From: Bacilli bacterium
GTDB taxonomy: Bacteria; Bacillota_I; Bacilli_A; RF39; UBA660
Reading direction: 5' to 3'
DNA: 64,000 nt
Assembly: GCA_017941235.1 (NCBI GenBank)
Contig: JAGAWU010000028.1
Span: 34,729 to 98,728 of the forward strand
The position numbers were made by a program, and so were the translations under genes. The notes under the pieces are model-generated. The model did no database searches and was not told the DNA's origin. It saw only the letters and a program-made list of their open reading frames with translations. Positions 1 through 8,584 of the stretch are shown piece after piece (position 1 is the stretch's first letter; every line of letters begins with the position of its first letter).

Positions 1-309
1 TACTTAATAGTTTCAATAATAGGGTTAATAGGGTACTTTATGGGAATAAAGAAAATACTTATTATATGTGCAGTAATATGTATAATAATTTATAGCATTG
101 AAAGAATTTTTGACACTAATTATTTATGGTTATTGATACCTATAATAATTCTTTCATTTATAATTTGTTATATTAAGCTAAATTTAGTAATTGATAGTAT
201 ATTCTTAAGTATATGCATAGGTTTTGCTTTATCAACACTAATTAGAGAAGTATATTTTTTACTGCTAGATTTAATAATACTTATATCAAATAAAAAAAAT
301 AGGGACTAA
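1..309 (+). CDS. Partial membrane protein (5' end outside window)
   Basis: The reading frame is open from the first base, so the protein probably begins before the window; the internal ATG at 40 has no convincing ribosome binding site. The visible 102 residues are almost entirely hydrophobic, with three to four likely transmembrane helices and a short lysine/asparagine tail, which suggests an integral membrane protein. No family motif is recognisable. The stop codon lies inside the stem of a terminator hairpin, so this is the last gene of its transcript. Confidence 0.55.
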   Translation, partial: YLIVSIIGLIGYFMGIKKILIICAVICIIIYSIERIFDTNYLWLLIPIIILSFIICYIKLNLVIDSIFLSICIGFALSTLIREVYFLLLDLIILISNKKNRD

Positions 310-324
310 TTACTTAGTCCTTTT
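303..324 (+). terminator. Rho-independent terminator
   Basis: A 7-bp stem (GGACTAA at 303-309, TTAGTCC at 314-320) with a 4-nt loop is followed by TTTT. It closes the upstream membrane-protein gene. Confidence 0.6.
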
Positions 325-344
325 AATAATATCAAAAGTAACAA

Positions 345-370
345 ACAAAAAAAACACTGTTTCCAGTGTT
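345..370 (-). terminator. Terminator of the tRNA unit
   Basis: Read on the minus strand, AACACTG, a GAAA loop and CAGTGTT (353-370) are followed by a run of eight T. It lies 10 bases downstream of tRNA-Pro and ends the two-tRNA transcript. Confidence 0.85.
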
Positions 371-379
371 AATTTCAAA

Positions 380-456
380 TGGTCGGGAAGACAGGATTTG
401 AACCTGCAACCCCTTGGTCCCAAACCAAGTGCTCTACCAAGTTGAGCCACTTCCCG
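380..456 (-). tRNA. tRNA-Pro (anticodon TGG)
   Basis: A 77-nt cloverleaf on the minus strand. The 7-bp acceptor stem is CGGGAAG with CTTCCCG, the T-arm carries GGTTCAAATCC, and the anticodon loop TTTGGGA gives TGG, decoding proline codons. The terminal CCA is encoded (380-382). It follows tRNA-Arg by 5 nt in the same transcript. Confidence 0.95.
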
Positions 457-461
457 AAATA

Positions 462-538
462 TGGTGCGCTCGAAGGGATTCGAACCCCTGACCTTTTGGT
501 TCGTAGCCAAACACTCTATCCAACTGAGCTACGGGCGC
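462..538 (-). tRNA. tRNA-Arg (anticodon ACG)
   Basis: A 77-nt cloverleaf on the minus strand with an encoded CCA (462-464). The anticodon loop CTACGAA gives ACG, normally edited to ICG to read CGN codons. The T-loop is GGTTCGAATCC. The acceptor stem GCGCCCG/CGAGCGC carries one C-A mismatch at pair 5-68. It is the first gene of the two-tRNA transcript. Confidence 0.95.
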
Positions 539-569
539 GAACGAATTCCCTTAATTTGAGAACACATAA

Positions 570-598
570 ATAATAACATAGTTATATAATATAGTCAA
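570..598 (-). promoter_or_regulatory. Sigma-A-type promoter of the tRNA unit
   Basis: On the minus strand, TTGACT (593-598) and TATTAT (570-575) are separated by exactly 17 bp, about 30 bp upstream of tRNA-Arg. Both boxes are close to consensus. Confidence 0.75.
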
Positions 599-681
599 GA
601 TGTTTTTTAAAATTATTAAAAATAAATAATAGTAGCACTCACTATATAAATATGATAATATTAAATAAAGGAGATGAAGTT

Positions 682-990
682 ATGAACGAGAATTCTTATT
701 TTGATGGAGGATTATTACAATTAATTGGATGGAGAATACTAGGAGGGCTAGTAACAACATTAACATTAGGAATCTGTTTTCCATGGGCAATATGCATGAT
801 ATATAGTTGGGAAGCAAAGCATACAATTATAAATGGTAAAAGACTAACTTTTGATGGAACAGCAGTGGGCTTATTTGGTAATTGGATAAAGTGGCTATTG
901 CTTACAATTATAACTCTAGGAATTTATTCTTTCTGGCTAGATATATCATTAAAAAAATGGAAAGTAAAGCATACACATTTTGCTAACTAA
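682..990 (+). CDS. DUF898 family membrane protein
   Basis: A 102-residue protein with two to three hydrophobic segments. The pattern of a glycine-rich first helix, a 'LGICFPWAICMIYSWEAKHT' stretch, 'GKRLTFDG', and a second 'TLGIYSFWLDISLKKW' helix is typical of the DUF898 (YjgN-like) family, small membrane proteins of unknown role. I start at the ATG at 682 because AAGGAGAT sits 7 bases upstream; an in-frame ATG at 652 lacks such a site. It is probably a one-gene transcript ended by the hairpin that follows. Confidence 0.75.
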   Translation: MNENSYFDGGLLQLIGWRILGGLVTTLTLGICFPWAICMIYSWEAKHTIINGKRLTFDGTAVGLFGNWIKWLLLTIITLGIYSFWLDISLKKWKVKHTHFAN

Positions 991-994
991 AAAA

Positions 995-1020
995 AATTAG
1001 AAATTAAATTTCTAATTTTT
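995..1020. terminator. Bidirectional terminator between convergent genes
   Basis: A 10-bp stem (AATTAGAAAT at 995-1004 with ATTTCTAATT at 1008-1017) is flanked by an A-run on the left and a T-run on the right, so it can end transcription from both the DUF898 gene and the convergent ATPase gene. Confidence 0.7.
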
Positions 1021-2537
1021 TATTTGAAAATATTTTTTAAAATACTATTTAAAAACTTTCTTTCAACAGTACTAGCTGCATTACCAACAAGTCTATCACC
1101 TAAACGTTCCATTTTTTTAGATTTTCTTGTTTTTTCTTTTTCTTCCACTTTCTTTTTTCTCTCTGCTTCCTTTTCTTCTTCTTTCTTTTTTCTCTCGGCT
1201 TCTTTTTCCTCTATAATTCTTTGTTTTTCTTCTTCAAGTTCTCTAGCTTTATTTTCTTCTTTTTGAGAAAGTAATTCATAAGCAGATTCATTATCAATTG
1301 CATCATCGTATTTTCCTAAAAGAGGGGAATTATTGATAATTTTAGAACGAGAAATATCATCAATAGCACCCATTAAACTTTGAGGTGGAAGAATAGTAGC
1401 TCTTTCAACAATATCAGGTTCACCGGCATCATTTAAGAATGAAATAAGTGCTTCACCAGTTTTTAAGTTTCCAAGTACATCAGCAGTATCAAATTTAGGA
1501 TTTGCTCTAAATGAATCAGAAACTGCTTTTAAATTTTTAAGTTCACTAGGTGTATATGCTCTCAAAGCATGTTGAATTTTATTACCAAGTTGAGCTAAAA
1601 TATCATCAGGTATATCAAGTGGTGATTGAGAAATAAAGAATAAACCAATTCCACGTGATCTAATAAGTTTTACAACTTGAGTAATCTTTTTTAATCTATA
1701 ACTTGGCATGTTATCAAATAATAAATGTGCCTCATCAAAGAAGAATACCATTTTTGGTTTATCTAAATCACCAACTTCAGGACACTTTTCAAATAAAGTA
1801 TTTAAAAGCCATAACATAAATGATGTATATAAATCTGGAGTTTTATATAATTCTCTAGCATCTAATACATTAATATAACCACGTCCATCTACATCATTTC
1901 TTATGAAATCATTTATATCAAGTTCTGGTTCACCAAAAAATTTATCAGCACCACTTCTTTCAAGTGCAAGTAAACTTCTTAAAATAACACCAGTAGTTTG
2001 ACTAGTTATATTACCATATTTAGTAGTATATTCACCCTTATTCTCTGAAATATATTGTAAAATCTTCTTCAAATCTTTTAAGTCACATAGTTTTAAACCT
2101 TCATCTTCACTTACCTTAAAAATAATAGAAAGAGTAGTTTCCTGTGTCTCATTAAGACCAAGCATGATTGATAAAACATCAGAGCCAATAGAAGAAGGTG
2201 TAGCTCTAGTGAAATGACCATTATCTCCAAAAACATCCCACAAAGTTACTGGATACTTTTTAAATTCAAAATCAGAAATTTTTAAACTATCAAGTCTACC
2301 TGCAATATTTTCGTTGCTCTCACCAGGATATGCAAGTCCAGCTAAATCACCTTTAACATCAGCTAAGAATACAGGCACTCCAGCATCACTTAGACCTTCA
2401 GCCATTACTTTTAGACTAACAGTTTTACCAGTACCAGTAGCACCAGTAATTAAACCATGTCTATTAAGTTTATTTAACAATATGGATAATTCTTTATCTT
2501 CACTTTTACCCATTAAAATTTTATTATTTATGTACAT
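1020..2537 (-). CDS. HerA/DUF853-type P-loop ATPase
   Basis: A 505-residue ATPase of the HerA-FtsK superfamily, DUF853 branch (E. coli YjgR type). Walker A is GATGTGKT (32-39), Walker B is VFFFDEAH (264-271), and 'LFFISQSPLDIP' is the usual sensor region after it. Family members are thought to act as hexameric ATPases; the substrate is unknown. The tail (about 410-485) is a highly charged Glu/Lys/Arg coiled coil containing a near-perfect repeat of EEKEAERKKK. GAGGAGG lies 7 bases before the ATG. It is monocistronic and points away from the rhomboid gene. Confidence 0.85.
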   Translation of the reverse strand: MYINNKILMGKSEDKELSILLNKLNRHGLITGATGTGKTVSLKVMAEGLSDAGVPVFLADVKGDLAGLAYPGESNENIAGRLDSLKISDFEFKKYPVTLWDVFGDNGHFTRATPSSIGSDVLSIMLGLNETQETTLSIIFKVSEDEGLKLCDLKDLKKILQYISENKGEYTTKYGNITSQTTGVILRSLLALERSGADKFFGEPELDINDFIRNDVDGRGYINVLDARELYKTPDLYTSFMLWLLNTLFEKCPEVGDLDKPKMVFFFDEAHLLFDNMPSYRLKKITQVVKLIRSRGIGLFFISQSPLDIPDDILAQLGNKIQHALRAYTPSELKNLKAVSDSFRANPKFDTADVLGNLKTGEALISFLNDAGEPDIVERATILPPQSLMGAIDDISRSKIINNSPLLGKYDDAIDNESAYELLSQKEENKARELEEEKQRIIEEKEAERKKKEEEKEAERKKKVEEKEKTRKSKKMERLGDRLVGNAASTVERKFLNSILKNIFK

Positions 2538-2573
2538 AATAATGCCTCCTCAGTATTATTATAACATGAACTT

Positions 2574-2602
2574 TTCAAAGATAAATAAAAATATGATATA
2601 AT
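2574..2602 (+). promoter_or_regulatory. Promoter of the rhomboid gene
   Basis: TTCAAA (2574-2579), 17 bp, then TATAAT (2597-2602) with an extended -10 TG at 2594-2595. The gene start follows 30 bp later. Confidence 0.6.
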
Positions 2603-2632
2603 AAAAATATAATATAGAATAGGAGAATAAAA

Positions 2633-3199
2633 ATGAAAATACAATATAATTCAGTACTTATACTTACATATTTTTTTATATCACTAGTAGTTTTGATACT
2701 AAACTTTATCTCAAAAGATAAATTAAATAAACTATTATTCTCAAGTTATAGAAGTTCATTAGCTAATCCTTTAACATATATAAGACTTATTACCCATTCA
2801 ATAGGTCATCAAGGATGGTCACATTTTATGAGTAACTTTTTATATATATTATTAATAGGTCCCATGATCGAAGAAAAATTTGGAACAAAAAATTTACTTC
2901 TAATGATGATACTAACTTCTTTAATAATTGGAATATTTAATTTTATATTTAGCAAAAAGAGAATACTTGGAGCAAGTGGAATTGTATATATGTTAATAAC
3001 ATTATCCTCAGCAGTTAATATAGAAAATGGAAAAATACCATTAACTTTGATACTTATTTGCTTATTTTATATAGTTAATGAAATATTTAAATCTATATTT
3101 AAGAAAGATAATGTATCACATATATCACACTTTATAGGTGCTTTATGTGGAATAGTTTTTGTTTTTATACCAATAGAAAAAATACTATTTTTTATATAA
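2633..3199 (+). CDS. Rhomboid family intramembrane serine protease
   Basis: A 188-residue membrane protein with about six helices. The rhomboid landmarks are visible: a His-x-x-x-Asn element HFMSN (64-68), the nucleophile motif GASG with Ser115, and the catalytic His166 in SHFIG. The enzyme should cleave transmembrane helices of client membrane proteins. Length and motif order are normal for a minimal six-helix bacterial rhomboid. An 'AGGAGAA' site precedes the start. It has its own promoter and terminator, so it seems monocistronic. Confidence 0.88.
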   Translation: MKIQYNSVLILTYFFISLVVLILNFISKDKLNKLLFSSYRSSLANPLTYIRLITHSIGHQGWSHFMSNFLYILLIGPMIEEKFGTKNLLLMMILTSLIIGIFNFIFSKKRILGASGIVYMLITLSSAVNIENGKIPLTLILICLFYIVNEIFKSIFKKDNVSHISHFIGALCGIVFVFIPIEKILFFI

Positions 3200-3212
3200 A
3201 TATTTAATAATG

Positions 3213-3239
3213 AAAAGTATAATATAAGTATACTTTTTT
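3213..3239 (+). terminator. Terminator after the rhomboid gene
   Basis: A 9-bp stem (AAAAGTATA at 3213-3221, TATACTTTT at 3229-3237) runs into a T-rich stretch. Confidence 0.65.
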
Positions 3240-3336
3240 CTTTTGTAGTAATAAAATTAAAAATGTGGTAAAATAAAATAAAAATTAATAAACTTGTTCT
3301 GATTAAAAACTGCATTTGAATTAGAGGTGAATAATT

Positions 3337-4221
3337 ATGGAATTAATAACAATTATTATCCCAGTATATAATGGAGAAAATTATATAAAAAAATGTATAG
3401 ACAGTATTCTAAAACAAACATATTCAAATTTTTTATTAATAGTCGTTGATGATGGTTCTAAAGATCATACAAGAGAAATAATCAAAGATTATGAAGATAA
3501 TAGAATAAAATTTATTCATACAAAGCATTTTGGAGTGAGTAATGCAAGAAATATAGGAATTGATCAATCACAAGGGAAATATATAACTTTTGTAGATGCA
3601 GATGATGAAGTAGCTGAAGATTTCTTAGAAAGTTTAATAAATAATTTTGGTAAAAGCGTAGACCTTGCAATGTGTAGTTATTCTAAAATTTATAAGCACT
3701 ATACAAAAAACAAAAATACAATATTCATTAATCAAAAAGAAGCATATAAATATATATTGAATAATAAAATAAGTGGTTATGTATGGAATAAATTATTTTT
3801 AAGAGATACTATAATAAAAAACAAAGTATATTTTTCAACAAAATTAAGTATGGGTGAAGATATGTTATTTGTCTCTGAATATTTAAAATATTGTAAAAAT
3901 ATAAAAGTTGATTTTAATAAAAAATATTATTATAGAAAAAATGAAAATCAGGTAACAAATAAATATGATGGAAATACTACTTCTGTACTGTTTAGTTGGG
4001 TTGCTCTAGAAAAAATATATGAGAAAAAATGTCCTGAAAAACTTATTGAAATAAAATATAGATATTTAAAAAAGAAATATGAGTTTGAAAAAATAATACA
4101 GGATTTTAATCCACCTAAAATGAAAATAGACTATGAAAAGTTTTCATTTTATCAAAAAATAAAATTAAAATTACATAAAAGATTTGCCAAGATTATAGTT
4201 AAATCAAAAATAAAGAAATAA
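3337..4221 (+). CDS. GT2 family glycosyltransferase
   Basis: A 294-residue GT-A fold enzyme. The N-terminus 'ITIIIPVYNGENYIKKC', DDGS (38-41) and the metal/nucleotide-binding DAD (87-89) are classical for family 2 glycosyltransferases that move a sugar from a nucleotide donor to a wall or capsule polymer. A second conserved block, 'GYVWNKLFLRD' and 'GEDMLFVSEY' (residues 145-190), is typical of the capsular subfamily. The last 40 residues are basic with no clear membrane helix, so it probably acts at the inner membrane face. AGAGGTGA precedes the start. An extended -10-like TGGTAAAAT at 3266-3274 may be its promoter. Confidence 0.88.
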   Translation: MELITIIIPVYNGENYIKKCIDSILKQTYSNFLLIVVDDGSKDHTREIIKDYEDNRIKFIHTKHFGVSNARNIGIDQSQGKYITFVDADDEVAEDFLESLINNFGKSVDLAMCSYSKIYKHYTKNKNTIFINQKEAYKYILNNKISGYVWNKLFLRDTIIKNKVYFSTKLSMGEDMLFVSEYLKYCKNIKVDFNKKYYYRKNENQVTNKYDGNTTSVLFSWVALEKIYEKKCPEKLIEIKYRYLKKKYEFEKIIQDFNPPKMKIDYEKFSFYQKIKLKLHKRFAKIIVKSKIKK

Positions 4222-4248
4222 TATGTTATTATAAGAAAGGTGATTATA

Positions 4249-4926
4249 ATGAAAAAAAGAATATGGAACATAGGATATATAGTAATAACAATAGTATTAA
4301 TAGTTTTAATATCTTTACTTGGAATTAATTACTACAACAATAAACAATTAGAAAAAGAAGTAAAGAAGATAAAAGAAACAGACATTAATAACTATAAATA
4401 TGATTCTAAAACAACAACATATTTTGAATATAAAAAAGTTGAAGTTGCTATAAAAGAATATATGAGAGATTATTCGAACTATATAAACAAAATTAATTCG
4501 ATAATTAATGAAGAAAATGTAAAAAATGTACTTTCTATAAACAATTTTGAAAAAGATGGAAAAGATTTTAATAATTCAATATCCCTAATTAATAAAAAGA
4601 AAAAAGAATTAGAAGATGCAACTAACAAATTATATGAACTAAATAATGAGAATAAAATTCTAGAATATATTGAGAAAAAGAGTGTAAGTAAAAAATATAA
4701 GGATTTATATAAAAAATACATGTTTAATAAAGAAGATTTAGAAAATAACAAAGAAAAAATAAAACAATTAAATGAAAAAGCAAATAATATATTAGATACT
4801 GATTTACAAGTATTAACATTATTAAAAAATAATAAAGATTTATGGAAAATTGAAGAAGGTAAAGTAGGTTTCTATTCAAATAATTTAATCAATCAATATA
4901 ACGAATTAGTAAACAAATTAAAGTAA
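4249..4926 (+). CDS. Membrane-anchored coiled-coil protein of unknown function
   Basis: A 225-residue protein with one N-terminal membrane helix (about residues 6-26) and then a long, Lys/Glu/Asn-rich, strongly helical extracytoplasmic region with coiled-coil character. There is no cysteine, so it is not a lipoprotein. I start at ATG 4249 because AGAAAGGTGAT lies just upstream; a GTG at 4240 would overlap that site. It follows the glycosyltransferase by 27 bases and ends at a terminator, so the two are probably co-transcribed. I do not recognise a family. Confidence 0.7.
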   Translation: MKKRIWNIGYIVITIVLIVLISLLGINYYNNKQLEKEVKKIKETDINNYKYDSKTTTYFEYKKVEVAIKEYMRDYSNYINKINSIINEENVKNVLSINNFEKDGKDFNNSISLINKKKKELEDATNKLYELNNENKILEYIEKKSVSKKYKDLYKKYMFNKEDLENNKEKIKQLNEKANNILDTDLQVLTLLKNNKDLWKIEEGKVGFYSNNLINQYNELVNKLK

Positions 4927-4954
4927 AAACAAATAGTAAAATATTTGTTTTTTT
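4926..4954 (+). terminator. Terminator
   Basis: A 10-bp stem (AAAACAAATA at 4926-4935, TATTTGTTTT at 4942-4951) continues into further T. It ends the glycosyltransferase/coiled-coil unit. Confidence 0.75.
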
Positions 4955-5005
4955 ATTTTAAAAGATAATACAATATGCTATATTAATAACAGATAGGAGA
5001 AAAAA

Positions 5006-6379
5006 ATGAGAAAAAAGATAATAACGACTGTATTTGAAGCAATAATTATTTTTTCTATGATATTTATCTATAATACTTTTTTTTACAGTAATTATGATCA
5101 TATAATAGATTTTACACATTGTTATAGTATAGCTAATGGATTAAAAATATATAAAGATTTTAATATAGTAGTAGGACCAATATATCCAATATTTATATCT
5201 ATATTCTTAAAAATATTTGGTAAAACATTTCTAACTTTTAATTTAATTAATTCATTATTTGTAGTAATAATTTATCTCATAATAAAAAAGTTTAACAAGA
5301 ATACACTAGCAATTTTAATTATATCGTGTTGTTGCTATGCATTAACTGCAAAGTATAATACATTTACTTTATTACTGTTCTATATAATTTACTATATTGA
5401 TAAAGGTAATAATAAATACAAAGATTATCTAATAGGATTTTTATTAAGTATTTTATTATTTACAAAAATAAATGTAGGATGTGCACTTATTATTCCAACA
5501 ATAGTATTAAATATAAAGAGCCCAAAAATTATATTAAAGAGATTTATACCATTTTTTATAACAAGTAGTATTATAATATTTATAATGTGGCTAAAAGGCG
5601 TACTACCAGGATTTATTAATTATACATTGCTTGGATTAATATCTTTCACAAAAAATAGTAAATGTGATTTAACAGTAGTACTTGTAATATTATCTGCTAT
5701 ATATATAATAAAAAATATAAAAAAAGATAAATACTTGATATATATGTTATGTTATTTAATAATATGTTACCCACTATTTGAATCAGGTCATGTATTAATA
5801 GGAATATTTCCTACCATCATATATATGTTGGATAAGATGAACAAAAATAATGAAAAAAAAGTAAAATTAATTTCTTTAATTATAACTATAATTGTATTTG
5901 CACTATTAATTATTACAGAAAACCATAGAAATAATTATGATTTAGATATGAAAGTATTTAAATGTGAAACAAAATATTGTTCACATGATAAAATGTTAAA
6001 TAAAGTTTTTGGATATGTTCATAGTTTTAATAATCATTTAAAAAAACAGAAGCAATATAGAATATTTAATTTTACATATGAAGCATATTTCTTCAAATTA
6101 GATATAAATGAAAAAGTAGATAAATATGATTTCATATGGGATGGAAACATGGGATATAAAGGCGAGAAAAAAATTATTAAAGAGATAAATGATTATTGTA
6201 AAGATAACAAGTGTATGTTTATTATAAATAAGAGAAACATACATAATAGAAATAGATTTGATCAAATAAATCTTAGAATATTAAAATATGTTGAAGAAAC
6301 ATACAATGAAATTACTGATGATAATTATTTTAATAGTACATTTTTCTCTGTGTATACAAACGATAAAACATCTAATTAA
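5006..6379 (+). CDS. Polytopic membrane protein, GT-C glycosyltransferase-like
   Basis: A 457-residue protein with about ten membrane helices in its first two thirds and a soluble C-terminal domain containing paired cysteines (around C320/C325 and C394/C399). An acidic first extracellular loop (around 'NYDHIIDFTHCY') followed by helices is the general layout of GT-C enzymes, which use lipid-phosphate sugars, but no diagnostic motif is present, so this is a topology-based call. AGGAGA lies 8 bases upstream of the ATG. The codons for 'HIIDFTHCYSIANGLKIY' are identical in the decayed copy just downstream. Confidence 0.55.
   Translation: MRKKIITTVFEAIIIFSMIFIYNTFFYSNYDHIIDFTHCYSIANGLKIYKDFNIVVGPIYPIFISIFLKIFGKTFLTFNLINSLFVVIIYLIIKKFNKNTLAILIISCCCYALTAKYNTFTLLLFYIIYYIDKGNNKYKDYLIGFLLSILLFTKINVGCALIIPTIVLNIKSPKIILKRFIPFFITSSIIIFIMWLKGVLPGFINYTLLGLISFTKNSKCDLTVVLVILSAIYIIKNIKKDKYLIYMLCYLIICYPLFESGHVLIGIFPTIIYMLDKMNKNNEKKVKLISLIITIIVFALLIITENHRNNYDLDMKVFKCETKYCSHDKMLNKVFGYVHSFNNHLKKQKQYRIFNFTYEAYFFKLDINEKVDKYDFIWDGNMGYKGEKKIIKEINDYCKDNKCMFIINKRNIHNRNRFDQINLRILKYVEETYNEITDDNYFNSTFFSVYTNDKTSN
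5099..5152 (+). repeat. 54-nt direct repeat, copy 1
   Basis: This stretch inside the membrane-protein gene is identical over 54 nt to 6487-6540 in the decayed paralogue. Confidence 0.85.
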
Positions 6380-6393
6380 TAAAGGTGAAACAT

Positions 6394-6605
6394 ATGAAGA
6401 AAAAATATATAAAAATTATAATAGAATTTCTTATAGTATTTACATCAATTTTTGTATATAATACATTTGAATATAGTACCTATGACCATATAATAGATTT
6501 TACACATTGTTATAGTATAGCTAATGGATTAAAAATATATTAAAATTTATTAGAAAAGAATATAATAAAAAAACAGATATTACATTAATAAAACAATCTT
6601 TTTAA
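6394..6605 (+). pseudogene. Decayed paralogue of the 5006 membrane protein
   Basis: An ATG at 6394 with an AAAGGTGA site opens a 49-codon frame whose protein (first helix, then 'YDHIIDFTHCYSIANGLKIY') matches the N-terminus of the gene at 5006, then stops at 6541. In another frame, 6543-6605 reads as a short C-terminal-like tail ending in TAA. The simplest reading is a tandem duplicate that lost nearly all of its interior (about 1.2 kb). No product is expected beyond a small membrane peptide. Confidence 0.75.
6487..6540 (+). repeat. 54-nt direct repeat, copy 2
   Basis: Identical to 5099-5152. The 90 nt before it are clearly diverged between the copies, so identity is confined to this block. 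Confidence 0.85.
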
Positions 6606-6642
6606 TATATAAAAATGATTAAAAATAATTAGGGAGAACAAT

Positions 6643-8115
6643 ATGAAAAAAAAGAAATTACTAGTTTTTACAATAATTACAATTATAATACTGTGCATAG
6701 GTTTTACAAAAAAAAATCTAGGTGATAATAATGACTTGTTTTATTTCATAAAAACTGGTGAAGATATATTAAAGCACGGAATTAATTTTAAAGATTATCA
6801 CTCATTTATAGATTTACCATATACATATCCACATTGGCTTCTATCAGTATATATATACTTAATTTATAGTAAAGCAGGTTTTTTAGGAATATATATTAAC
6901 ACTATTGCTAGTTACATATTATTAATTTTAAGTATATATTATGTTTGCATAAAAAGAACTAAAAACGAGTTCTTATCATCAATAGTATCAATTTTTTGTA
7001 TATTTCCAATAGCACCATTTATATGCGCAAGAGGACATGTTTATTCAATGAACTTAATGATTTTTGAAATATATTTCATAAATAAACTTATAGAAACTGG
7101 TAAGAAAAAATATTCAATATATTTAATTTTAATATCACTACTAATTGCAAATATTCATGGTACATCATGGATAATGACATTAATACTATTTTTACCATTT
7201 ATAGCAGAGCATATAATATACTTAATTATGAAAAATAAAAAGAATAATGAGAATACTTTTTTTAGTGTTGAAAGAATTAGAAATATTAAATTATTAATGA
7301 TAACATTTATAATATTTGCACTAATGGGATTATTAACACCTAGTAGAATCTGCTATACATACGTATTTAAAGTTATGCAGGGAAATAGCCTAAATTATAT
7401 AAATGAGCACGCAAAAACTATTCCAATCAAACATCCATTTTTTATTATATATTTTATTTTATTATTTGCTACAAAAAAGAAAATAAAGCTAAGAGATTTT
7501 TTCATGATTATGGGATTAACTATAATGGCATTGATGTCTACAAGGCACTTATTCTTTATATATACAATAGGGATGATATATATTGCAAAAATCTCTAATG
7601 AATATTTAAAGGAAACAAATGATAATACACTAAATATATTAGAGAAAAAGATAATTAATAATAATATATTACTTATAATGCTTATAGGATTTTTAATAAT
7701 ACCTGGAATATACAATTTTAAAGTTAACTTAAAAGATAAATATATATCGGAAAAAACATATCCAACACAAGCTGTAAAATATATAAAAGAAAACCTAGAT
7801 TATAAAAATATAAGAATGTATAACAATTATAACATTGGAAGTTACTTAATGTTTAATGATTTAAAAGTAATAATTGATTCAAGATGTGATCTATATTTAA
7901 ATGAATTTAATAAAACAAATTTAAATATATTTGATGATATGACAAAAATATATATTAATTATGAAGAAAAATTCAAAAAATATAATATGAGCTATGCATT
8001 AGTAGAAAAGAAAGAAACATTAAATTACTTTTTAGAAAAAGATAATAATTTCGAAAAAATATATTCAGATAAATACTATATAATATACAAACAAAAAGCA
8101 GAAAATTCAAAATGA
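6643..8115 (+). CDS. Polytopic membrane protein, GT-C glycosyltransferase-like
   Basis: A 490-residue protein with ten or more predicted helices and a soluble C-terminal domain of about 130 residues. The first loop has acidic residues ('GDNNDLFYFIKTGEDILKHG', then 'PHWLLSVYIY'), and 'CARGHVYSMNL' and 'ANIHGTSW' follow, a pattern often seen in GT-C-type envelope glycosyltransferases. The exact substrate cannot be given. GGGAGA lies just before the start. It probably shares a transcript with 5006 and ends at the shared terminator facing the thioredoxin-like gene. Confidence 0.55.
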   Translation: MKKKKLLVFTIITIIILCIGFTKKNLGDNNDLFYFIKTGEDILKHGINFKDYHSFIDLPYTYPHWLLSVYIYLIYSKAGFLGIYINTIASYILLILSIYYVCIKRTKNEFLSSIVSIFCIFPIAPFICARGHVYSMNLMIFEIYFINKLIETGKKKYSIYLILISLLIANIHGTSWIMTLILFLPFIAEHIIYLIMKNKKNNENTFFSVERIRNIKLLMITFIIFALMGLLTPSRICYTYVFKVMQGNSLNYINEHAKTIPIKHPFFIIYFILLFATKKKIKLRDFFMIMGLTIMALMSTRHLFFIYTIGMIYIAKISNEYLKETNDNTLNILEKKIINNNILLIMLIGFLIIPGIYNFKVNLKDKYISEKTYPTQAVKYIKENLDYKNIRMYNNYNIGSYLMFNDLKVIIDSRCDLYLNEFNKTNLNIFDDMTKIYINYEEKFKKYNMSYALVEKKETLNYFLEKDNNFEKIYSDKYYIIYKQKAENSK

Positions 8116-8133
8116 TTTGATTTTCTGCTTTTT
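8093..8133. terminator. Bidirectional terminator between convergent genes
   Basis: A 14-bp perfect stem (8093-8106 with 8120-8133) with A-run and T-run flanks. Its left arm overlaps the last codons of the 6643 gene. It serves both that gene and the convergent thioredoxin-like gene. Confidence 0.85.
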
Positions 8134-8138
8134 AATTA

Positions 8139-8534
8139 TTATTTTATATAACCAGCTTTTTTAAATATTTTTTCTAAAACATCTTTTGTTTGATCTCCAC
8201 TGATTCTATACTCTGAAAGTTCTTTACCATTTTTAAAGAAAAGAACAGTAGGAGTACCAGTAACACCATATGATTCACTTAATTTTTGATATTCAGCATC
8301 AGAAACATTAGTTAAATTAAGTTTAACATATTTTAAATTATTTTCTTTCATAAAACTAGAAAATACAGGTTCAAATGATTCACAATGACTGCAACCATTT
8401 TGCATCACTTCAACAATCATGCTTTCTTTATTCTTTATATTTTTCTCGAAAGTATCATAAGTAATAGTTCTAGTACATCCTGAAGTAAAAATACAAATAA
8501 CGACTAGTAATAAAAATAAAATTTTCTTCTTCAT
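8139..8534 (-). CDS. Thioredoxin-like lipoprotein
   Basis: A 131-residue protein with a lipoprotein signal (hydrophobic stretch, lipobox TSGC, lipidated Cys20) and a thioredoxin fold. The redox motif is CSHC (48-51) and the cis-proline is in GTPT (Pro95). It should face the outside of the membrane as a thiol-disulfide oxidoreductase. The CxxC with Ser-His between the cysteines is unlike thioredoxin's CGPC and does not settle oxidising versus reducing activity. It is transcribed divergently from the large pilus/secretion cluster, with overlapping promoters, which suggests a role in folding that cluster's cysteine-rich proteins (inference). Confidence 0.88.
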   Translation of the reverse strand: MKKKILFLLLVVICIFTSGCTRTITYDTFEKNIKNKESMIVEVMQNGCSHCESFEPVFSSFMKENNLKYVKLNLTNVSDAEYQKLSESYGVTGTPTVLFFKNGKELSEYRISGDQTKDVLEKIFKKAGYIK

Positions 8535-8555
8535 AATAATTCTCCTAACAAAAAA

Positions 8556-8584
8556 ATTATAACATATATTGTTTATAAAAGCAA
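8556..8584 (-). promoter_or_regulatory. Promoter of the thioredoxin-like lipoprotein gene
   Basis: On the minus strand TTGCTT (8579-8584), 17 bp, TATAAT (8556-8561). It overlaps the divergent promoter of the large cluster by 16 bp. Confidence 0.7.

Noticed and set aside
379..573. 64-residue plus-strand frame across the tRNA genes
   Set aside because: It reads through both tRNA genes on the opposite strand; the typical 'VGKTGFEPATPWSQT' peptide is a well-known false translation of tRNA sequence.
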